Shown: piece after piece, positions 12,843 through 26,645 of the stretch
Layout of the letters: every line of letters starts with the position of its first letter
Position numbering within the stretch: position 1 is the stretch's first letter
Assembly: GCA_920105625.2 (NCBI GenBank)
Contig: OV050033.1
Span: 96,226,280 to 96,290,279 of the forward strand
DNA from: Clusia tigrina
Taxonomy: Eukaryota; Arthropoda; Insecta; Diptera; Clusiidae
Direction of reading: 5' to 3'
Length of the DNA: 64,000 nucleotides
Notes under the pieces: model-generated
Told to the model about the DNA's origin: nothing
What the model saw: the letters and a program-made list of their open reading frames with translations, nothing else
Database searches by the model: none
Translations under genes and position numbers: made by a program

Positions 12843-14778
12843 TTGAAATTTTGTAACAATAAAGTACTCGAGCCTCTTTTTCAATTTAAGTTATCGCTCA
12901 AAGCTATGCTACCCTTCAGTCCCAAATCAAACACTGATAAAACTTCAAATGGCCCTAACTCCTATACGGTACGTCCTACACCTATCAAAGTTTGCAACAT
13001 ACAAATGCTTGTAACTTTTTACTGGAGCGTAATAAAACCTTGAAATTTTGTAACAATAAAGTACTCGAGCCTCTTGTCAATTTAAGCTATCGCTCAAAGC
13101 TATGCTACCATTGAGTTCCAAATCAAACACTGATAAAACTTCAAATGGCCCTAACTTCTATACGGTACGTCCTACACCTATCAAAGTTAGCAACATACAA
13201 ATGCTTGTAACTTTTTACTGGAGCGTCATAAAACCTTGAAATTTTGTAACAATAAAGTACTCGAGCCTCTTGTCAATTTAAGTTATCGCTCAAAGCTATG
13301 CTACCCCTGAGTCCCAAATCAAACACTGATAAAACTTCAAATGGCCCTAACTCCTATACAGTACGTCCTACACCTATCAAAGTTTGCAACATACAAATGC
13401 GTGTAACTTTTTAATGGAGCGTCATAAAACCTTGAAATTTTGTAACAATAAAGTACTCGAGCCTCTTGTCAATTTAAGCTATCGCTCAAAGCTATGCTAC
13501 CCTTGAGTCCCAAATCAAACACTGATAAAACTTCAAATGGCCTTAACTTCTATACGGTACGTCCTACACCTATCAAAGTTTGCAACATACAAATGCTTGT
13601 AACTTTTTACTGGAGCGTCATAAAACCTTGAAATTTTGTAAGAATAAAGCACTCGAGCCTCTTGTCAATTTAAGCTATCGCTCAAAGCTATGCTACCGTT
13701 GAGTTCCAAATCAAACACTGATAAAACTTCAAATGGCCCTAACTCCTATACGGTACGTCCTACACCTATCAAAGTTTGCAACATAGAAATGCTTGTAACT
13801 TTTTACTGGAGCGTCATAAAACCTTGAAATTTTGGAACAATAAAGTACTCGAGCCTCTTGTCAATTTAAGCTATCGCTCAAAGCTATGCTACCATTGTGT
13901 CCCAAATCAAATACTGATAAAACTTCAAATGGCCCTAACTTCTATACGGTACGTCCTACAACTATCAAAGTTTGCAACATACAAATGCTTGTAACTTTTT
14001 ACTGGAGCGTCATAAAACCTTGAAATTTTGTAACAATAAAGTACTCGAGCCTCTTGTCAATTTAAGCTATCGCTCAAAGCTATGCTTCCCATGAGTCCCA
14101 ATTCAAACACTGATAAAACTTCAAATGGCCCTAACTTCTATACGGTACGTCCTACAACTATCAAATTTTGCAACATACAAATGCTTGTAACTTTTCACTG
14201 GAGCGTCATAAAACCTTGAAATTTTGTAACAATAAAGTACTCGAGCCTCTTTTTCAATTTAAGTTATCGCTCAAAGCTATGCTACCCTTGAGTCCCAACT
14301 CAAACACTGATAAAACTTCAAATGGACCTAACTCCTACCCGGTACGTCCTACACCTATCAAAGTTTGCAACATAGAAACGCTTGTAACTTTTTACTGGAG
14401 CGTCATAAAACCAAGAAATTTTGTAAAAATAAAGTACTCGAGCCTCTTGTCAATTTAAGCTATCGCTCAAAGCTATGCTACCCTTGAGTTCCAAATCAAA
14501 CACTGATAAAACTTCAAATGGCCCTAATTTCTATACGGTACGTCCTTCTCCTATCACAGTTTGCAACATACAAATGCTTGTAACTTTTTACTGGAGCGTC
14601 ATAAAACCTTGAAATTTTGTAACAATAAAGTACTCGAGCCTCTTGTCAATTTGAACTATCGCTCAAAGCTATGCTACCATTGAGTCCCAAATCAAACACT
14701 GATAAAACTTCAAATGGCCCTAACTTCTATGCGGTACGTCCTACACCTATCAAAGTTTGCAACATACAAATGCTTGTA

Positions 14779-14800
14779 AGGTTTTACTGGACATAAAACC
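14779..14800 (+). repeat. 4-bp deletion marker, copy 3
   Basis: Same linked changes as at 11,451 (offset 3,328) and 12,821 (offset 1,958). Its left flank matches the 12,821 copy (CAATTTGAAC near 14,646; ATGCGGTACG near 14,731), so it probably derives from that copy or from a shared parent. Confidence 0.85.
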
Positions 14801-15099
14801 TTGAAATTTTGTAACAATAAAGTACTCGAGCCTCTTTTTCAATTTAAGTTATCGCTCAAAGCTATGCTACCCTTCAGTCCCAATTCAAACACTGATAAAA
14901 CTTCAAATGGCCCTAACTCCTATACGGTACGTCCTACACCTATCAAAGTTTGCAACATACAAATGCTTGTAACTTTTTACTGGAGCGTCATAAAACCTTG
15001 AAATTTTGTAACAATAAAGTACTCGAGCCTCTTGTCAATTTAAGCTATCGCTCAAAGCTATGCTACCATTGAGTTCCAAATCAAACACTGATAAAACTT

Positions 15100-17648
15100 C
15101 AAATGGCCCTAACTTCTATACGGTACGTCCTACACCTATCAAAGTTTGCAACATACAAATGCTTGTAACTTTTTACTGGAGCGTCATAAAAACTTGAAAT
15201 TTTGTAACAATAAAGTACTCGAGCCTCTTTTTCAATTTAAGTTATCGCTCAAAGCTATACTACCCTTGAGTCGCAAATCAAACACTGATAAAACTTCAAA
15301 TGGACCTAACTCCTATACGGTACGTCCTACACCTATCAAATTTGCAACATAGAAACGCTTGTAACTTTTTACTGGAGCGTCATAAAACCTTGAAATTTTG
15401 TAACAATAAAGAACTCGAGCCTCTTGTCAATTTAAGTTATCGCTCAAAGCTATGCTACCCCTGAGTCCCAAATCAAACACTGATAAAACTTCAAATGGCC
15501 CTAACTTCTATACAGTACGTCCTACACCTATCAAAGTTTGCAACATACAAATGCGTGTAACTTTTTAATGGAGCGTCATAAAACCTTGAAATTTTGTAAC
15601 AATAAAGTACTCGAGCCTCTTGTCAATTTAAGCTATCGCTCAAAGCTATGCTACCCTTGAGTCCCAAATCAAACATTGATAAAACTACAAATGGCCTTAA
15701 CTTCTATACGGTACGTCCTACACCTATCAAAGTTTGCAACATACAAATGCTTGTAACTTTTTACTGGAGCGTCATAAAACCTTGAAATTTTGTAACAATA
15801 AAGCACTCGAGCCTCTTGTCAATTTAAGCTATCGCTCAAAGCTATGCTACCGTTGAGTTCCAAATCAAACACTGATAAAACTTCAAATGGCCCTAACTCC
15901 TATACGGTACGTCCTACACCTATCAAAGTTTGCAACATAGAAATGCTTGTAACTTTTTACTGGAGCGTCATAAAACCTTGAAATTTTGGAGCAATAAAGT
16001 ACTCGAGCCTCTTGTCAATTTAAGCTATCGCTCAAAGCTATGCTACCATTGTGTCCCAAATCAAACACTGATAAAACTTTAAATGGCCCTAACTTCTATA
16101 CGGTACGTCCTACAACTATCAAAGTTTGTAACATACAAATGCTTGTAACTTTTACTCGAGCGTCATAAAACCTTGAAATTTTGTAACAATAAAGTACTCG
16201 AGCCTCTTGTCAATTTAAGCTATCGCTCAAAGCTATGCTACCCATGAGTCCCAAATCAAACACTGAAAAAAACTTCAAATGGCCCTAACTTCTATACGGT
16301 ACGTCCTACAACTATCAAATTTTGCAACATACAAATGCTTCTAACTTTTCACTGGAGCGTCATAAAACCTTGAAATTTTGAAACAATAAAGTACTCGAGC
16401 CTCTTTTTCAGTTTAAGTTATCGCTCAAAGCTATGCTACCCTTGAGTCCCAAATCAAACACTGATAAAACTTCAAATGGACCTAACTCCTAGACGGTACG
16501 TCCTACACCTATCAAAGTTTGCAACATATAAATGCTTGTAACTTTTTACTGGAGCGTCATAAAACCTTGAAATTTTGTAACAATTAAGTACTCGAGCCTC
16601 TTGTCAATTTAAGTTATCGCTCAAAGCTATGCTACCCTTGAGTCTCAATTCAAACACTAATAAAACTTCAAATCGCCTTAACTTCTATACGGTACCTCCT
16701 ACACCTATCAAAGTTTGCAACATACAAATGCTTGTAACTTTTTACTGGAGCGTCATAAAACCTTGAAATTTTGTAACAATAAAGTACTCTTGCCTCTTGT
16801 CAATTTAATCTAGCGCTCAAAGCTGTGCTACCCTTGAGTCCCAAATCAAACACTTGATAAAACTTCAAATGGCCCTAACTTCTATACGGTACGCCCTACA
16901 CCTATCAAAGTTTGCAACATTCAAATGCATGTAACTTTTTACTGGACATCATAAAACTTTGAAATTTTGTAACAATAAAGTACTCGAGCCTCTTGTCAAT
17001 TTAAGCTATCGCTCAAAGCTATGCTACCCATGAGTCCCAAATCAAACACTGATAAAACTTCAAATGGCCCTAACTTCTATACGGTACTTCCTACAACTAT
17101 AAAATTTTGCAACATACAAATGCTTGTAACTTTTCACTGGAGCGTCATAAAACCTTGAAATTTTGTAACAATAAAGAACTCGAGCCTCTTGTCAATTTAA
17201 GTTATCGCTCAAAGCTATGCTACCCCTGAGTCCCAAATCAAACACTGATAAAACTTCAAATGGCCCTAACTCCTATACAGTACGTCCTACACCTATCACA
17301 GTTTGCAACATACAAATGCTTGTAACTTTTTACTGGAGCGTCATAAAACCTTGAAATTTTGTAACAATAAAGTACTCGAGCATCTTGTCAATTTAAACTA
17401 TCGCTCAAAGCTATGCTACCATTGAGTCCCAAATCAAACACTGATAAAACTTAAAATGGCCCTAACTTCTATACGGTACGTCCTACACCTATTAAAGTCT
17501 GCAACATACAAATGCTTGTAACTTTTTACTGGAGCGTCATAAAACCTTGAAATTTTGTAACAATAAAGTACTCGAGCCTCTTGTCAATTTAAGCTATCGC
17601 TCAAAGCTATGCTACCATTGAGTTCCAAATCAAACACTGATAAAACTT
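15100..17648 (+). repeat. HOR unit D1 (13 monomers, 2,549 bp)
   Basis: Colinear with 17,649-20,150 at an offset of 2,549-2,551. Shared markers: AAAGCACTCG (15,800 / 18,350), TTTTGGAGCAATAAAG (near 15,984 / 18,533), TTTTGAAACAAT (near 16,376 / 18,926), CTAGACGGTACG (near 16,489 / 19,039), AAAGTACTCTTGCC (16,781 / 19,331), TAATCTAGCGCTC (near 16,806 / 19,356), CACTTGATAAAAC (16,851 / 19,401) and ATTAAAGTCTGC (17,491 / 20,042). A short patch at about 17,165-17,290 differs in type from its partner, as expected from local gene conversion or double exchange. Confidence 0.87.
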
Positions 17649-20150
17649 CAAATGGCCCTAACTTCTATACGGTACGTCCTACACCTATCAAAGTTTGCAA
17701 CATACAAATGCTTGTAACTTTTTACTGGAGCGTCATAAAACCTTGAAATTTTGTAACAATAAAGTACTCGAGCCTCTTTTTCAATTTAAGTTATCGCTCA
17801 AAGCTATGCTACCCTTGAGTCCCAAATCAAACACTGATAAAACTTCAAATGGACCTAACTCCTATACGGTACGTCCTACACCTATCAAAGTTTGCAACAT
17901 AGAAACGCTTGTAACTTTTTACTGGAGCGTCATAAAACCTTGAAATTTTGTAACAATAAAGAACTCGAGCCTCTTGTCAATTTAAGTTATCGCTCAAAGC
18001 TATGCTACCCCTGAGTCCCAAATCAAACACTGATAAAACTTCAAATGGCCCTAACTCCTATACAGTACGTCCTACACCTATCAAAGTTTGCAACATACAA
18101 ATGCGTGTAACTTTTTAATGGAGCGTCATAAAACCTTGAAATTTTGTAACAATAAAGTACTCGAGCCTCTTGTCAATTTAAGCTATCGCTCAAAGCTATG
18201 CTACCCTTGAATCCCAAATCAAACACTGATAAAACTTCAAATGGCCTTAATTTCTATACGGTACGTCCTACACCTACCAAAGTTTGCAACATACAAATGC
18301 TTGTAACTTTTTACTGGAGCGTCATAAAACCTTGAAATTTTGTAACAATAAAGCACTCGAGCCTCTTGTCCATTTAAGCTATCGCTCAAAGCTATGCTAC
18401 CGTTGAGTTCCAAATCAAACACTGATAAAACTTCAAATGGCCCTAACTCCTATACGGTACGTCCTACACCTATCAAAGTTTGCAACATAGAAATGCTTGT
18501 AACTTTTTACTGGAGCGTCATAAAACCTTGAAATTTTGGAGCAATAAAGTACTCGAGCCTCTTGTCAATTTAAGCTATCGCTCAAAGCTATGCTACCATT
18601 GTGTCCCAAATCAAACACTGATAAAACTTTAAATGGCCCTAACTTCTATACGGTACGTCCTACAACTATCAAAGTTTGCAACATACAAATGCTTGTAACT
18701 TTTTACTCGAGCGTCATAAAACCTTGAAATTTTGTAACAATAAAGTACTCGAGCCTCTTGTCAATTTAAGCTATCGCTCAAAGCTATGCTACCCATGAGT
18801 CCCAAATCAAACACTGAAAAAACTTCAAATGGCTCTAACTTCTATACGGTACGTCCTACAACTATCAAATTTAACAACATACAAATGCTTGTAACTTTTC
18901 ACTGGAGCGTCATAAAACCTTGAAATTTTGAAACAATAAAGTACTCGAGCCTCTTTTTCAATTTAAGTTATCGCTCAAAGCTATGCTACCCTTGAGTCCC
19001 AAATCAAACACTGATAAAACTTCAAATGGACCTAACTCCTAGACGGTACGTCCTAAACCTATCAAAGTTTGCAACATAGAAACGCTTGTAACTTTTTACT
19101 GGAGCGTCATAAAACCTTGAAATTTTGTAGAAATAAAGTACTCGAGCCTCTTGTCAATTTAAGTTATCGCTCAAAGCTATGCTACCCTTGAGTCCCAAAT
19201 CAAACACTGATAAAACTTCAAATGGCCTTAACTTCTATACGGTACCTCCTACACCTATCAAAGTTTGCAACATACAAATGCTTGTAACTTTTTACTGGAG
19301 CGTCATAAAACCTTGAAATTTTGTAACAATAAAGTACTCTTGCCTCTTGTCAATTTAATCTAGCGCTCAAAGCTGTGCTACCCTTGAGTCCCAAATCAAA
19401 CACTTGATAAAACTTCAAATGGCCCTGACTTCTATACGGTAAGCCCTACACCTATCAAAGTTTGCAACATTCAAATGCTTGTAACTTTTTACTAGACATC
19501 ATAAAACTTTGAAATTTTGTAACAATAAAGTACTCGAGCCTCTTGTCAATTTAAGCTATCGCTCAAAGCTATGCTACCCATGAGTCCCAAATCAAACACT
19601 GATAAAACTTCAAATGGCCCTAACTTCTATACGGTACGTCCTACAACTATCAAATTTTGCAACATACAAATGCTGGTAACTTTTCACTGGAGCGTCATAA
19701 AACCTTGAAATTTTGTAACAATAAAGTACTCGAGCCTCTTTTTCAATTTAAGTTATCGCTCAAAGCTATGCTACCCTTGAGTCCCAAATCAAACACTGAT
19801 AAAACTTCAAATGGACCTAACTTCTATACGGTACGTCTTACACCTATCACAGTTTGCAACATACAAATGCTTGTAACTTTTTACTGGAGCGTCATAAAAC
19901 CTTGAAATTTTGTAACAATAAAGTACTCGAGCATCTTGTCAATTTAAACTATCGCTCAAAGCTATGCTACCATTGAGTCCCAAATCAAACACTGATAAAA
20001 CTTCAAATGGCCCTAACTTCTATACGGTACGTCCTATACCTATTAAAGTCTGCAACATACAAATGCTTGTAACTTTTTACTGGAGAGTCATAAAACCTTG
20101 AAATTTGGTAACAATAAAGTACTCGAGCCTCTTGTCAATTTAAGCTATCG
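17649..20150 (+). repeat. HOR unit D2 (second 13-monomer copy)
   Basis: Partner of 15,100-17,648. Differences include AAACTTGAA (15,189) against AAACCTTGAA, AGTCGCAAATC (15,270) against AGTCCCAAATC, a missing T in TAACTTTTACTCGAGCG (near 16,146) against TAACTTTTTACTCGAGCG here, and CACTGAAAAAAAC (16,261) against CACTGAAAAAAC. The unusual TTTTTACTCGAGCG, which creates an extra CTCGAG, is shared by both copies. Confidence 0.86.
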
Positions 20151-20754
20151 CTCAAAGCTATGCTACCCATGAGTCCCAAATCAAACACTGATAAAACTTC
20201 AAATGGCAATAACTTCTATACGGTACGTCCTACACCTATCACAGTTTGCAACATACAAATGCTTGTAACTTTTCACTGGAGCGTCATAAAACCTTGAAAT
20301 TTTGTAACAATAAAATACTCGAGCCTCTTGTCAATTTAAGCTATCGCTCAAAGCTATGCTACCATTGAGTCCCAAATCAAACACTGATAAAGCTTCAAAT
20401 GGCCCTAACTTCTATACGGTGCGTCCTACACCTATCAAAGTTTGCAACATACAAATGCTTGTAACTTTTTACTGGAGCGTCATAAAACCTTGAAATTTTT
20501 TAACATTAAAGTACTCGAGCCTCTTGTCAATTTAAGCTATCGCTCAAAGCTATGCTACCCATGAGTCCCAAATCAAACACTGATAAAACTTCAAATGGCC
20601 CTAACTTATATACGGTACTTCCTACACCTATCAAAGTTTGCAACATAAAAAAGCTTGTAACTTTTTACTGGAGCGTCATAAAACCTTGAAATTTTGGAAC
20701 AATAAAGTACTCGAGCCTCTTGTCAATTTAAGCTATCGCTCAAAGCTATGCTAC
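20150..20754 (+). repeat. Left flank of HOR E, matching its right flank
   Basis: About three monomers carrying TGGCAATAAC (20,205), GGTGCGTCC, TTTTTTAACATTAAAG, GGTACTTCC, CAACATAAAA and TTTTGGAACAAT in that order. The same series reappears at about 26,287-26,800, offset 6,086, which equals two 2,945-bp units plus one 196-bp monomer. It is therefore the left end of the same higher-order family. Confidence 0.8.
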
Positions 20755-23699
20755 CATTGAGTCCCAAATCAAATACTGATAAAACTTCAAATGGCCCTAA
20801 CTTCTATACGGTACGTCCTACAACTATCAAAGTTTGCAACATACAAATGCTTGTAACATTTTACTGGAGCGTCATAATACCTTGAAATTTTGTAACAATA
20901 AAGTACTCGAGACTCCTGTCAATTTAAGCTATCGCTCAAAGCTATGCTACCCATGAGTCCCAAATCAAACACTGATAAAACTTCAAATGGCCCTAACTTC
21001 TATACGGTACGTCCTACAACTATCAAATTTTGCAACATACAAATGCTTGTAACTTTTCACTGAAGAGTCATAAAACCTTGAAATTTTGTAACAATAAAGT
21101 ACTCGAGCCTCTTTTTCAATTTAATATATCGCTCAAAGCTATGCCACCCTTGAGTCCCAAATCAAACACTTGATAAAACTTCAAATGGCCCTAATTTCTA
21201 TACGGTACGCCCTACACCTATCAAAGTTTGCAACATTCAAATGCTTGTAACTTTTTACTGGACATCATAAAACTTTCAAAAATTTTGTAACAATAAAGTA
21301 CTCGAGCCTCTTGTCAATTTAAGCTATCGCTCAAAGCTATGCTACCCTTGAGTCCCAAATCAAACCCTGATAAAACTTTAAATGGCCCTAACTTCTATAC
21401 GGTACGTCCTACACCTATCAAAGTTTGCAACATACAAATGCTTGTAACTTTTTACTGGAGCGTCATAAAACCTTGAAATTTTGTAACAATAAAGTACTCG
21501 AGCCTCTTGTCAATTTAAGCTATCGCTCAAAGCTACGCTACCCTTGAGTTCCAAATCAAACACTGATAAAACTTCAAATGGCCCTAACTTCTATACGGTA
21601 CGCCCTACACCTATCAAAGTTTGCAACATTCAAATGCTTGTAACTTTTTACTGGACATCATAAAACTTTGTAATTTTGTAACAATAAAGTACTCGAGCCT
21701 CTTGTCAATTTAAGCTATCGGTCAAAGCTATGCTACCATTGAGTCCCAAATCAAACACTGATAAAACTTCAAATGGCCCTAACTTCTATACGGTACGTCC
21801 TACACCTATTAAAGTTTGCAACATACAAATTCTTGTAACTTTTTACTGGAGCGTCATAAAACCTTGCAATTTGGTAACAATAAAGTACTCGAGCCTCTTG
21901 TCAATTTAAGCTATCGCTCAAAGCTATGCTACCCATGAGTCCCAAATCAAACACTGATAAAACTTCAAATGGCAATAACTTCTATACGGTACGTCCTACA
22001 CCTATCACAGTTTGCAACATACAAATGCTTGTAACTTTTTACTGGAGCGTCATAAAACCTTGAAATTTTGTAACAATAAAATACTCGAGCCTCTTGTCAA
22101 TTTAAGCTATCGCTCAAAGCTATGCTACCATTGAGTCCCAAGTCAAACACTGATAAAACTTCAAATGGCCCTAACTTCTATACGGTGCGTCCTACACCTA
22201 TCAAAGTTTGCAACATACAAATGCTTGTAACTTTTTACTGGAGCGTCATAAAACCTTGAAATTTTTTAACATTAAAGTATTCGAGCCTCTTGTCAATTTA
22301 AGCTATCGCTCAAAGCTATGCTACCCATGACTCCCAAATCAAACACTGATAAAACTTCAAATGGCCCTAACTTCTATACGGTACTTCCTACACCTATCAA
22401 AGTTTGCAACATACAAATGCTTGTAACTTTTTACTGGAGCGTCATAAAACCTTGAAATTTTGTAACAATAAAGTACTCGAGACTCCTGTCAATTTAAACT
22501 ATCGCTCAAAGCTATGCTACCCATGAGTCCCAAATCAAACACTGATAAAACTTCAAATGGCCCTAACTTCTATACGGTACGTCCTACAACTATCAAATTT
22601 TGCAACACACAAATGCTTGTAACTTTTCACTGAAGAGTCATAAAACCTTGAAATTTTGTAACAATAAAGTACTCGAGCCTCTTTTTCAATTTAATATATC
22701 GCTCAAAGCTATGCCACCCTTGAGTCCCAAATCAAACACTTGATAAAACTTCAAATAGCCCTAACTTCTATACGGTACGCCCTACACCTATCAAAGTTTG
22801 CAACATTCAAATGCTTGTAACTTTTTACTGGACATCATAAAACTTTCAAAAATTTTGTAACAATAAAGTACTCGAGCCTCTTGTCAATTTAAGCTATCGC
22901 TCAAAGCTATGCTACCCTTGAGTCCCAAATCAAACCCTGATAAAACTTTAAATGGCCCTAACTTCTATACGGTACGTCCTACACCTATCAAAGTTTGCAA
23001 CATACAAATGCTTGTAACTTTTTACTGGAGCGTCATAAAACCTTGAAATTTTGTAACAATAAAGTACTCGAGCCTCTTGTCAATTTAAGCTATCGCTCAA
23101 AGCTATGCTACCATAGAGTCCTAAATCAAACACTGATAAAACTTCAAATGGCCCTAACTTCTATACGGTACGTCCTACACCTATTAAAGTTTGCAACATA
23201 CAAATGCTTGTAACTTTTTACTGGAGCGTCATAAAACCTTGCAATTTGGTAACAATAAAGTACTCGAGCCTCTTGTCAATTTAAGCTATCGCTCAAAGCT
23301 ATGCTACCCATGAGTCCCAAATCAAACACTGATAAAACTTCAAATGGCAATAACTTCTATACGGTACGTCCTACACCTATCACAGTTTGCAACATACAAA
23401 TGCTTGTAACTTTTTACTGGAGCGTCATAAAACCTTGAAATTTTGTAACAATAAAATACTCGAGCCTCTTGTCAATTTAAGCTATCGCTCAAAGCTATGC
23501 TACCATTGAGTCCCAAATCAAACACTGATAAAGCTTCAAATGGCCCTAACTTCTATACGGTGCGTCCTACACCTATCAAAGTTTGCAACATACAAATGCT
23601 TGTAACTTTTTACTGGAGCGTCATAAAACCTTGAAATTTTTTAACATTAAAGTACTCGAGCCTCTTGTCAATTTAAGCTATCGCTCAAAGCTATGCTAC
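20755..23699 (+). repeat. HOR unit E1 (15 monomers, 2,945 bp; built of 8-mer + 7-mer)
   Basis: Matched at offset 2,945 by 23,700-26,645. Markers: CATAATACCTTG (20,873 / 23,818), ATGCCACCCTTGAG (near 21,141 / 24,086), CACTTGATAAAAC (21,167 / 24,112), AACTTTCAAAAATTTTG (near 21,271 / 24,216), TGGCAATAAC (21,971 / 24,916), CAACACACAAATG (near 22,609 / 25,554) and CATAGAGTCCTAAATC (near 23,112 / 26,057). Inside the unit the segment from 20,871 recurs at 22,441 (1,570 bp, 8 monomers) and again at 23,816 (1,375 bp, 7 monomers), so the 15-mer is itself a doubled unit with one monomer lost from the second half. Confidence 0.92.
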
Positions 23700-26645
23700 C
23701 ATTGAGTCCCAAATCAAATACTGATAAAACTTCAAATGGCCCTAACTTCTATACGGTACGTCCTACAACTATCAAAGTTTGCAACATACAAATGCTTGTA
23801 ACATTTTACTGGAGCGTCATAATACCTTGAAATTTTGTAACAATAAAGTACTCGAGACTCCTGTCAATTTAAGCTATCGCTCAAAGCTATGCTACCCATG
23901 AGTCCCAAATCAAACACTGATAAAACTTCAAATGGCCCTAACTTCTATACGGTACGTCCTACAACTATCAAATTTTGCAACATACAAATGCTTGTAACTT
24001 TTCACTGAAGAGTCATAAAACCTTGAAATTTTGTAACAATAAAGTACTCGAGCCTCTTTTTCAATTTAATATATCGCTCAAAGCTATGCCACCCTTGAGT
24101 CCCAAATCAAACACTTGATAAAACTTCAAATGGCCCTAATTTCTATACGGTACGCCCTACACCTATCAAAGTTTGCAACATTCAAATGCTTGTAACTTTT
24201 TACTGGACATCATAAAACTTTCAAAAATTTTGTAACAATAAAGTACTCGAGCCTCTTGTCAATTTAAGCTATCGCTCAAAGCTATGCTACCCTTGAGTCC
24301 CAAATCAAACCCTGATAAAACTTTAAATGGCCCTAACTTCTATACGGTACTTCCTACACCTATCAAAGTTTGCAACATACAAATGCTTGTAACTTTTTAC
24401 TGGAGCGTCATAAAACCTTGAAATTTTGTAACAATAAAGTACTCGAGCCTCTTGTCAATTTAAGCTATCGCTCAAAGCTACGCTACCCTTGAGTTCCAAA
24501 TCAAACACTGATAAAACTTCAAATGGCCCTAACTTCTATACGGTACGCCCTACACCTATCAAAGTTTGCAACATTCAAATGCTTGTAACTTTTTACTGGA
24601 CATCATAAAACTTTGTAATTTTGTAACAATAAAGTACTCGAGCCTCTTGTCAATTTAAGCTATCGGTCAAAGCTATGCTACCATTGAGTCCCAAATCAAA
24701 CACTGATAAAACTTCAAATGGCCCTAACTTCTATACGGTACGTCCTACACCTATTAAAGTTTGCAACATACAAATTCTTGTAACTTTTTACTGGAGCGTC
24801 ATAAAACATTGCAATTTGGTAACAATAAAGTACTCGAGCCTCTTGTCAATTTAAGCTATCGCTCAAAGCTATGCTACCCATGAGTCCCAAATCAAACACT
24901 GATAAAACTTCAAATGGCAATAACTTCTATACGGTACGTCCTACACCTATCACAGTTTGCAACATACAAATGCTTGTAACTTTTTACTGGAGCGTCATAA
25001 AACCTTGAAATTTTGTAACAATAAAATACTCGAGCCTCTTGTCAATTTAAGCTATCGCTCAAAGCTATGCTACCATTGAGTCCCAAGTCAAACACTGATA
25101 AAACTTCAAATGGCCCTAACTTCTATACGGTGCGTCCTACACCTATCAAAGTTTGCAACATACAAATGCTTGTAACTTTTTACTGGAGCGTCATAAAACC
25201 TTGAAATTTTTTAACATTAAAGTATTCGAGCCTCTTGTCAATTTAAGCTATCGCTCAAAGCTATGCTACCCATGAGTCCCAAATCAAACACTGATAAAAC
25301 TTCAAATGGCCCTAACTTCTATACGGTACTTCCTACACCTATCAAAGTTTGCAACATACAAATGCTTGTAACTTTTTACTGGAGCGTCATAAAACCTTGA
25401 AATTTTGTAACAATAAAGTACTCGAGACTCCTGTCAATTTAAACTATCGCTCAAAGCTATGCTACCCATGAGTCCCAAATCAAACACTGATAAAACTTCA
25501 AATGGCCCTAACTTCTATACGGTACGTCCTACAACTATCAAATTTTGCAACACACAAATGCTTGTAACTTTTCACTGAAGAGTCATAAAACCTTGAAATT
25601 TTGTAACAATAAAGTACTCGAGCCTCTTTTTCAATTTAATATATCGCTCAAAGCTATGCCACCCTTGAGTCCCAAATCAAACACTTGATAAAACTTCAAA
25701 TAGCCCTAACTTCTATACGGTACGCCCTACACCTATCAAAGTTTGCAACATTCAAATGCTTGTAACTTTTTACTGGACATCATAAAACTTTCAAAAATTT
25801 TGTAACAATAAAGTACTCGAGCCTCTTGTCAATTTAAGCTATCGCTCAAAGCTATGCTACCCTTGAGTCCCAAATCAAACCCTGATAAAACTTTAAATGG
25901 CCCTAACTTCTATACGGTACGTCCTACACCTATCAAAGTTTGCAACATACAAATGCTTGTAACTTTTTACTGGAGCGTCATAAAACCTTGAAATTTTGTA
26001 ACAATAAAGTACTCGAGCCTCTTGTCAATTTAAGCTATCGCTCAAAGCTATGCTACCATAGAGTCCTAAATCAAACACTGATAAAACTTCAAATGGCCCT
26101 AACTTCTATACGGTACGTCCTACACCTATTAAAGTTTGCAACATACAAATGCTTGTAACTTTTTACTGGAGCGTCATAAAACCTTGCAATTTGGTAACAA
26201 TAAAGTACTCGAGCCTCTTGTCAATTTAAGCTATCGCTCAAAGCTATGCTACCCATGAGTCCCAAATCAAACACTGATAAAACTTCAAATGGCAATAACT
26301 TCTATACGGTACGTCCTACACCTATCACAGTTTGCAACATACAAATGCTTGTAACTTTTTACTGGAGCGTCATAAAACCTTGAAATTTTGTAACAATAAA
26401 ATACTCGAGCCTCTTGTCAATTTAAGCTATCGCTCAAAGCTATGCTACCATTGAGTCCCAAGTCAAACACTGATAAAACTTCAAATGGCCCTAACTTCTA
26501 TACGGTGCGTCCTACACCTATCAAAGTTTGCAACATACAAATGCTTGTAACTTTTTACTGGAGCGTCATAAAACCTTGAAATTTTTTAACATTAAAGTAC
26601 TCGAGCCTCTTGTCAATTTAAGCTATCGCTCAAAGCTATGCTACC
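23700..26645 (+). repeat. HOR unit E2 (second 2,945-bp copy)
   Basis: Colinear with E1. I noticed only a handful of substitutions, for example GGTACTTCC (24,346) against GGTACGTCC (21,401), AAACATTGCAAT (24,804) against AAACCTTGCAAT (21,859), and GAGTCCC (near 25,274) against GACTCCC (22,329). The left junction near 23,640-23,705 skips one monomer compared with both outer flanks: TTAACATTAAAG is followed directly by the CATTGAG / AAATACTG monomer, with the GGTACTTCC / TTGGAAC step missing. Confidence 0.92.

Larger units (their letters stand above)
10590..15100 (+). repeat. Satellite block C: 6/7-mer and 16/17-mer duplications
   Basis: Segment 10,700-11,440 is repeated at 13,832-14,572 (offset 3,132, 16 monomers). 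Markers are TGCTTCCCATGAG (10,951 / 14,083), CATTGTGTCCC with AAATACTG (near 10,763 / 13,895) and CCAAGAAATTTTGTAAAAAT (11,279 / 14,411). From 11,451 the offset becomes 3,328 because the downstream copy has one more monomer (about 14,590-14,780). A closer copy of the same segment starts at 12,821 (offset 1,370), and after one T5 monomer is skipped the offset falls to 1,173 at AAAGCACTCG (12,473 / 13,646). The block is therefore several overlapping duplications, not a clean tandem pair. Confidence 0.82.
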
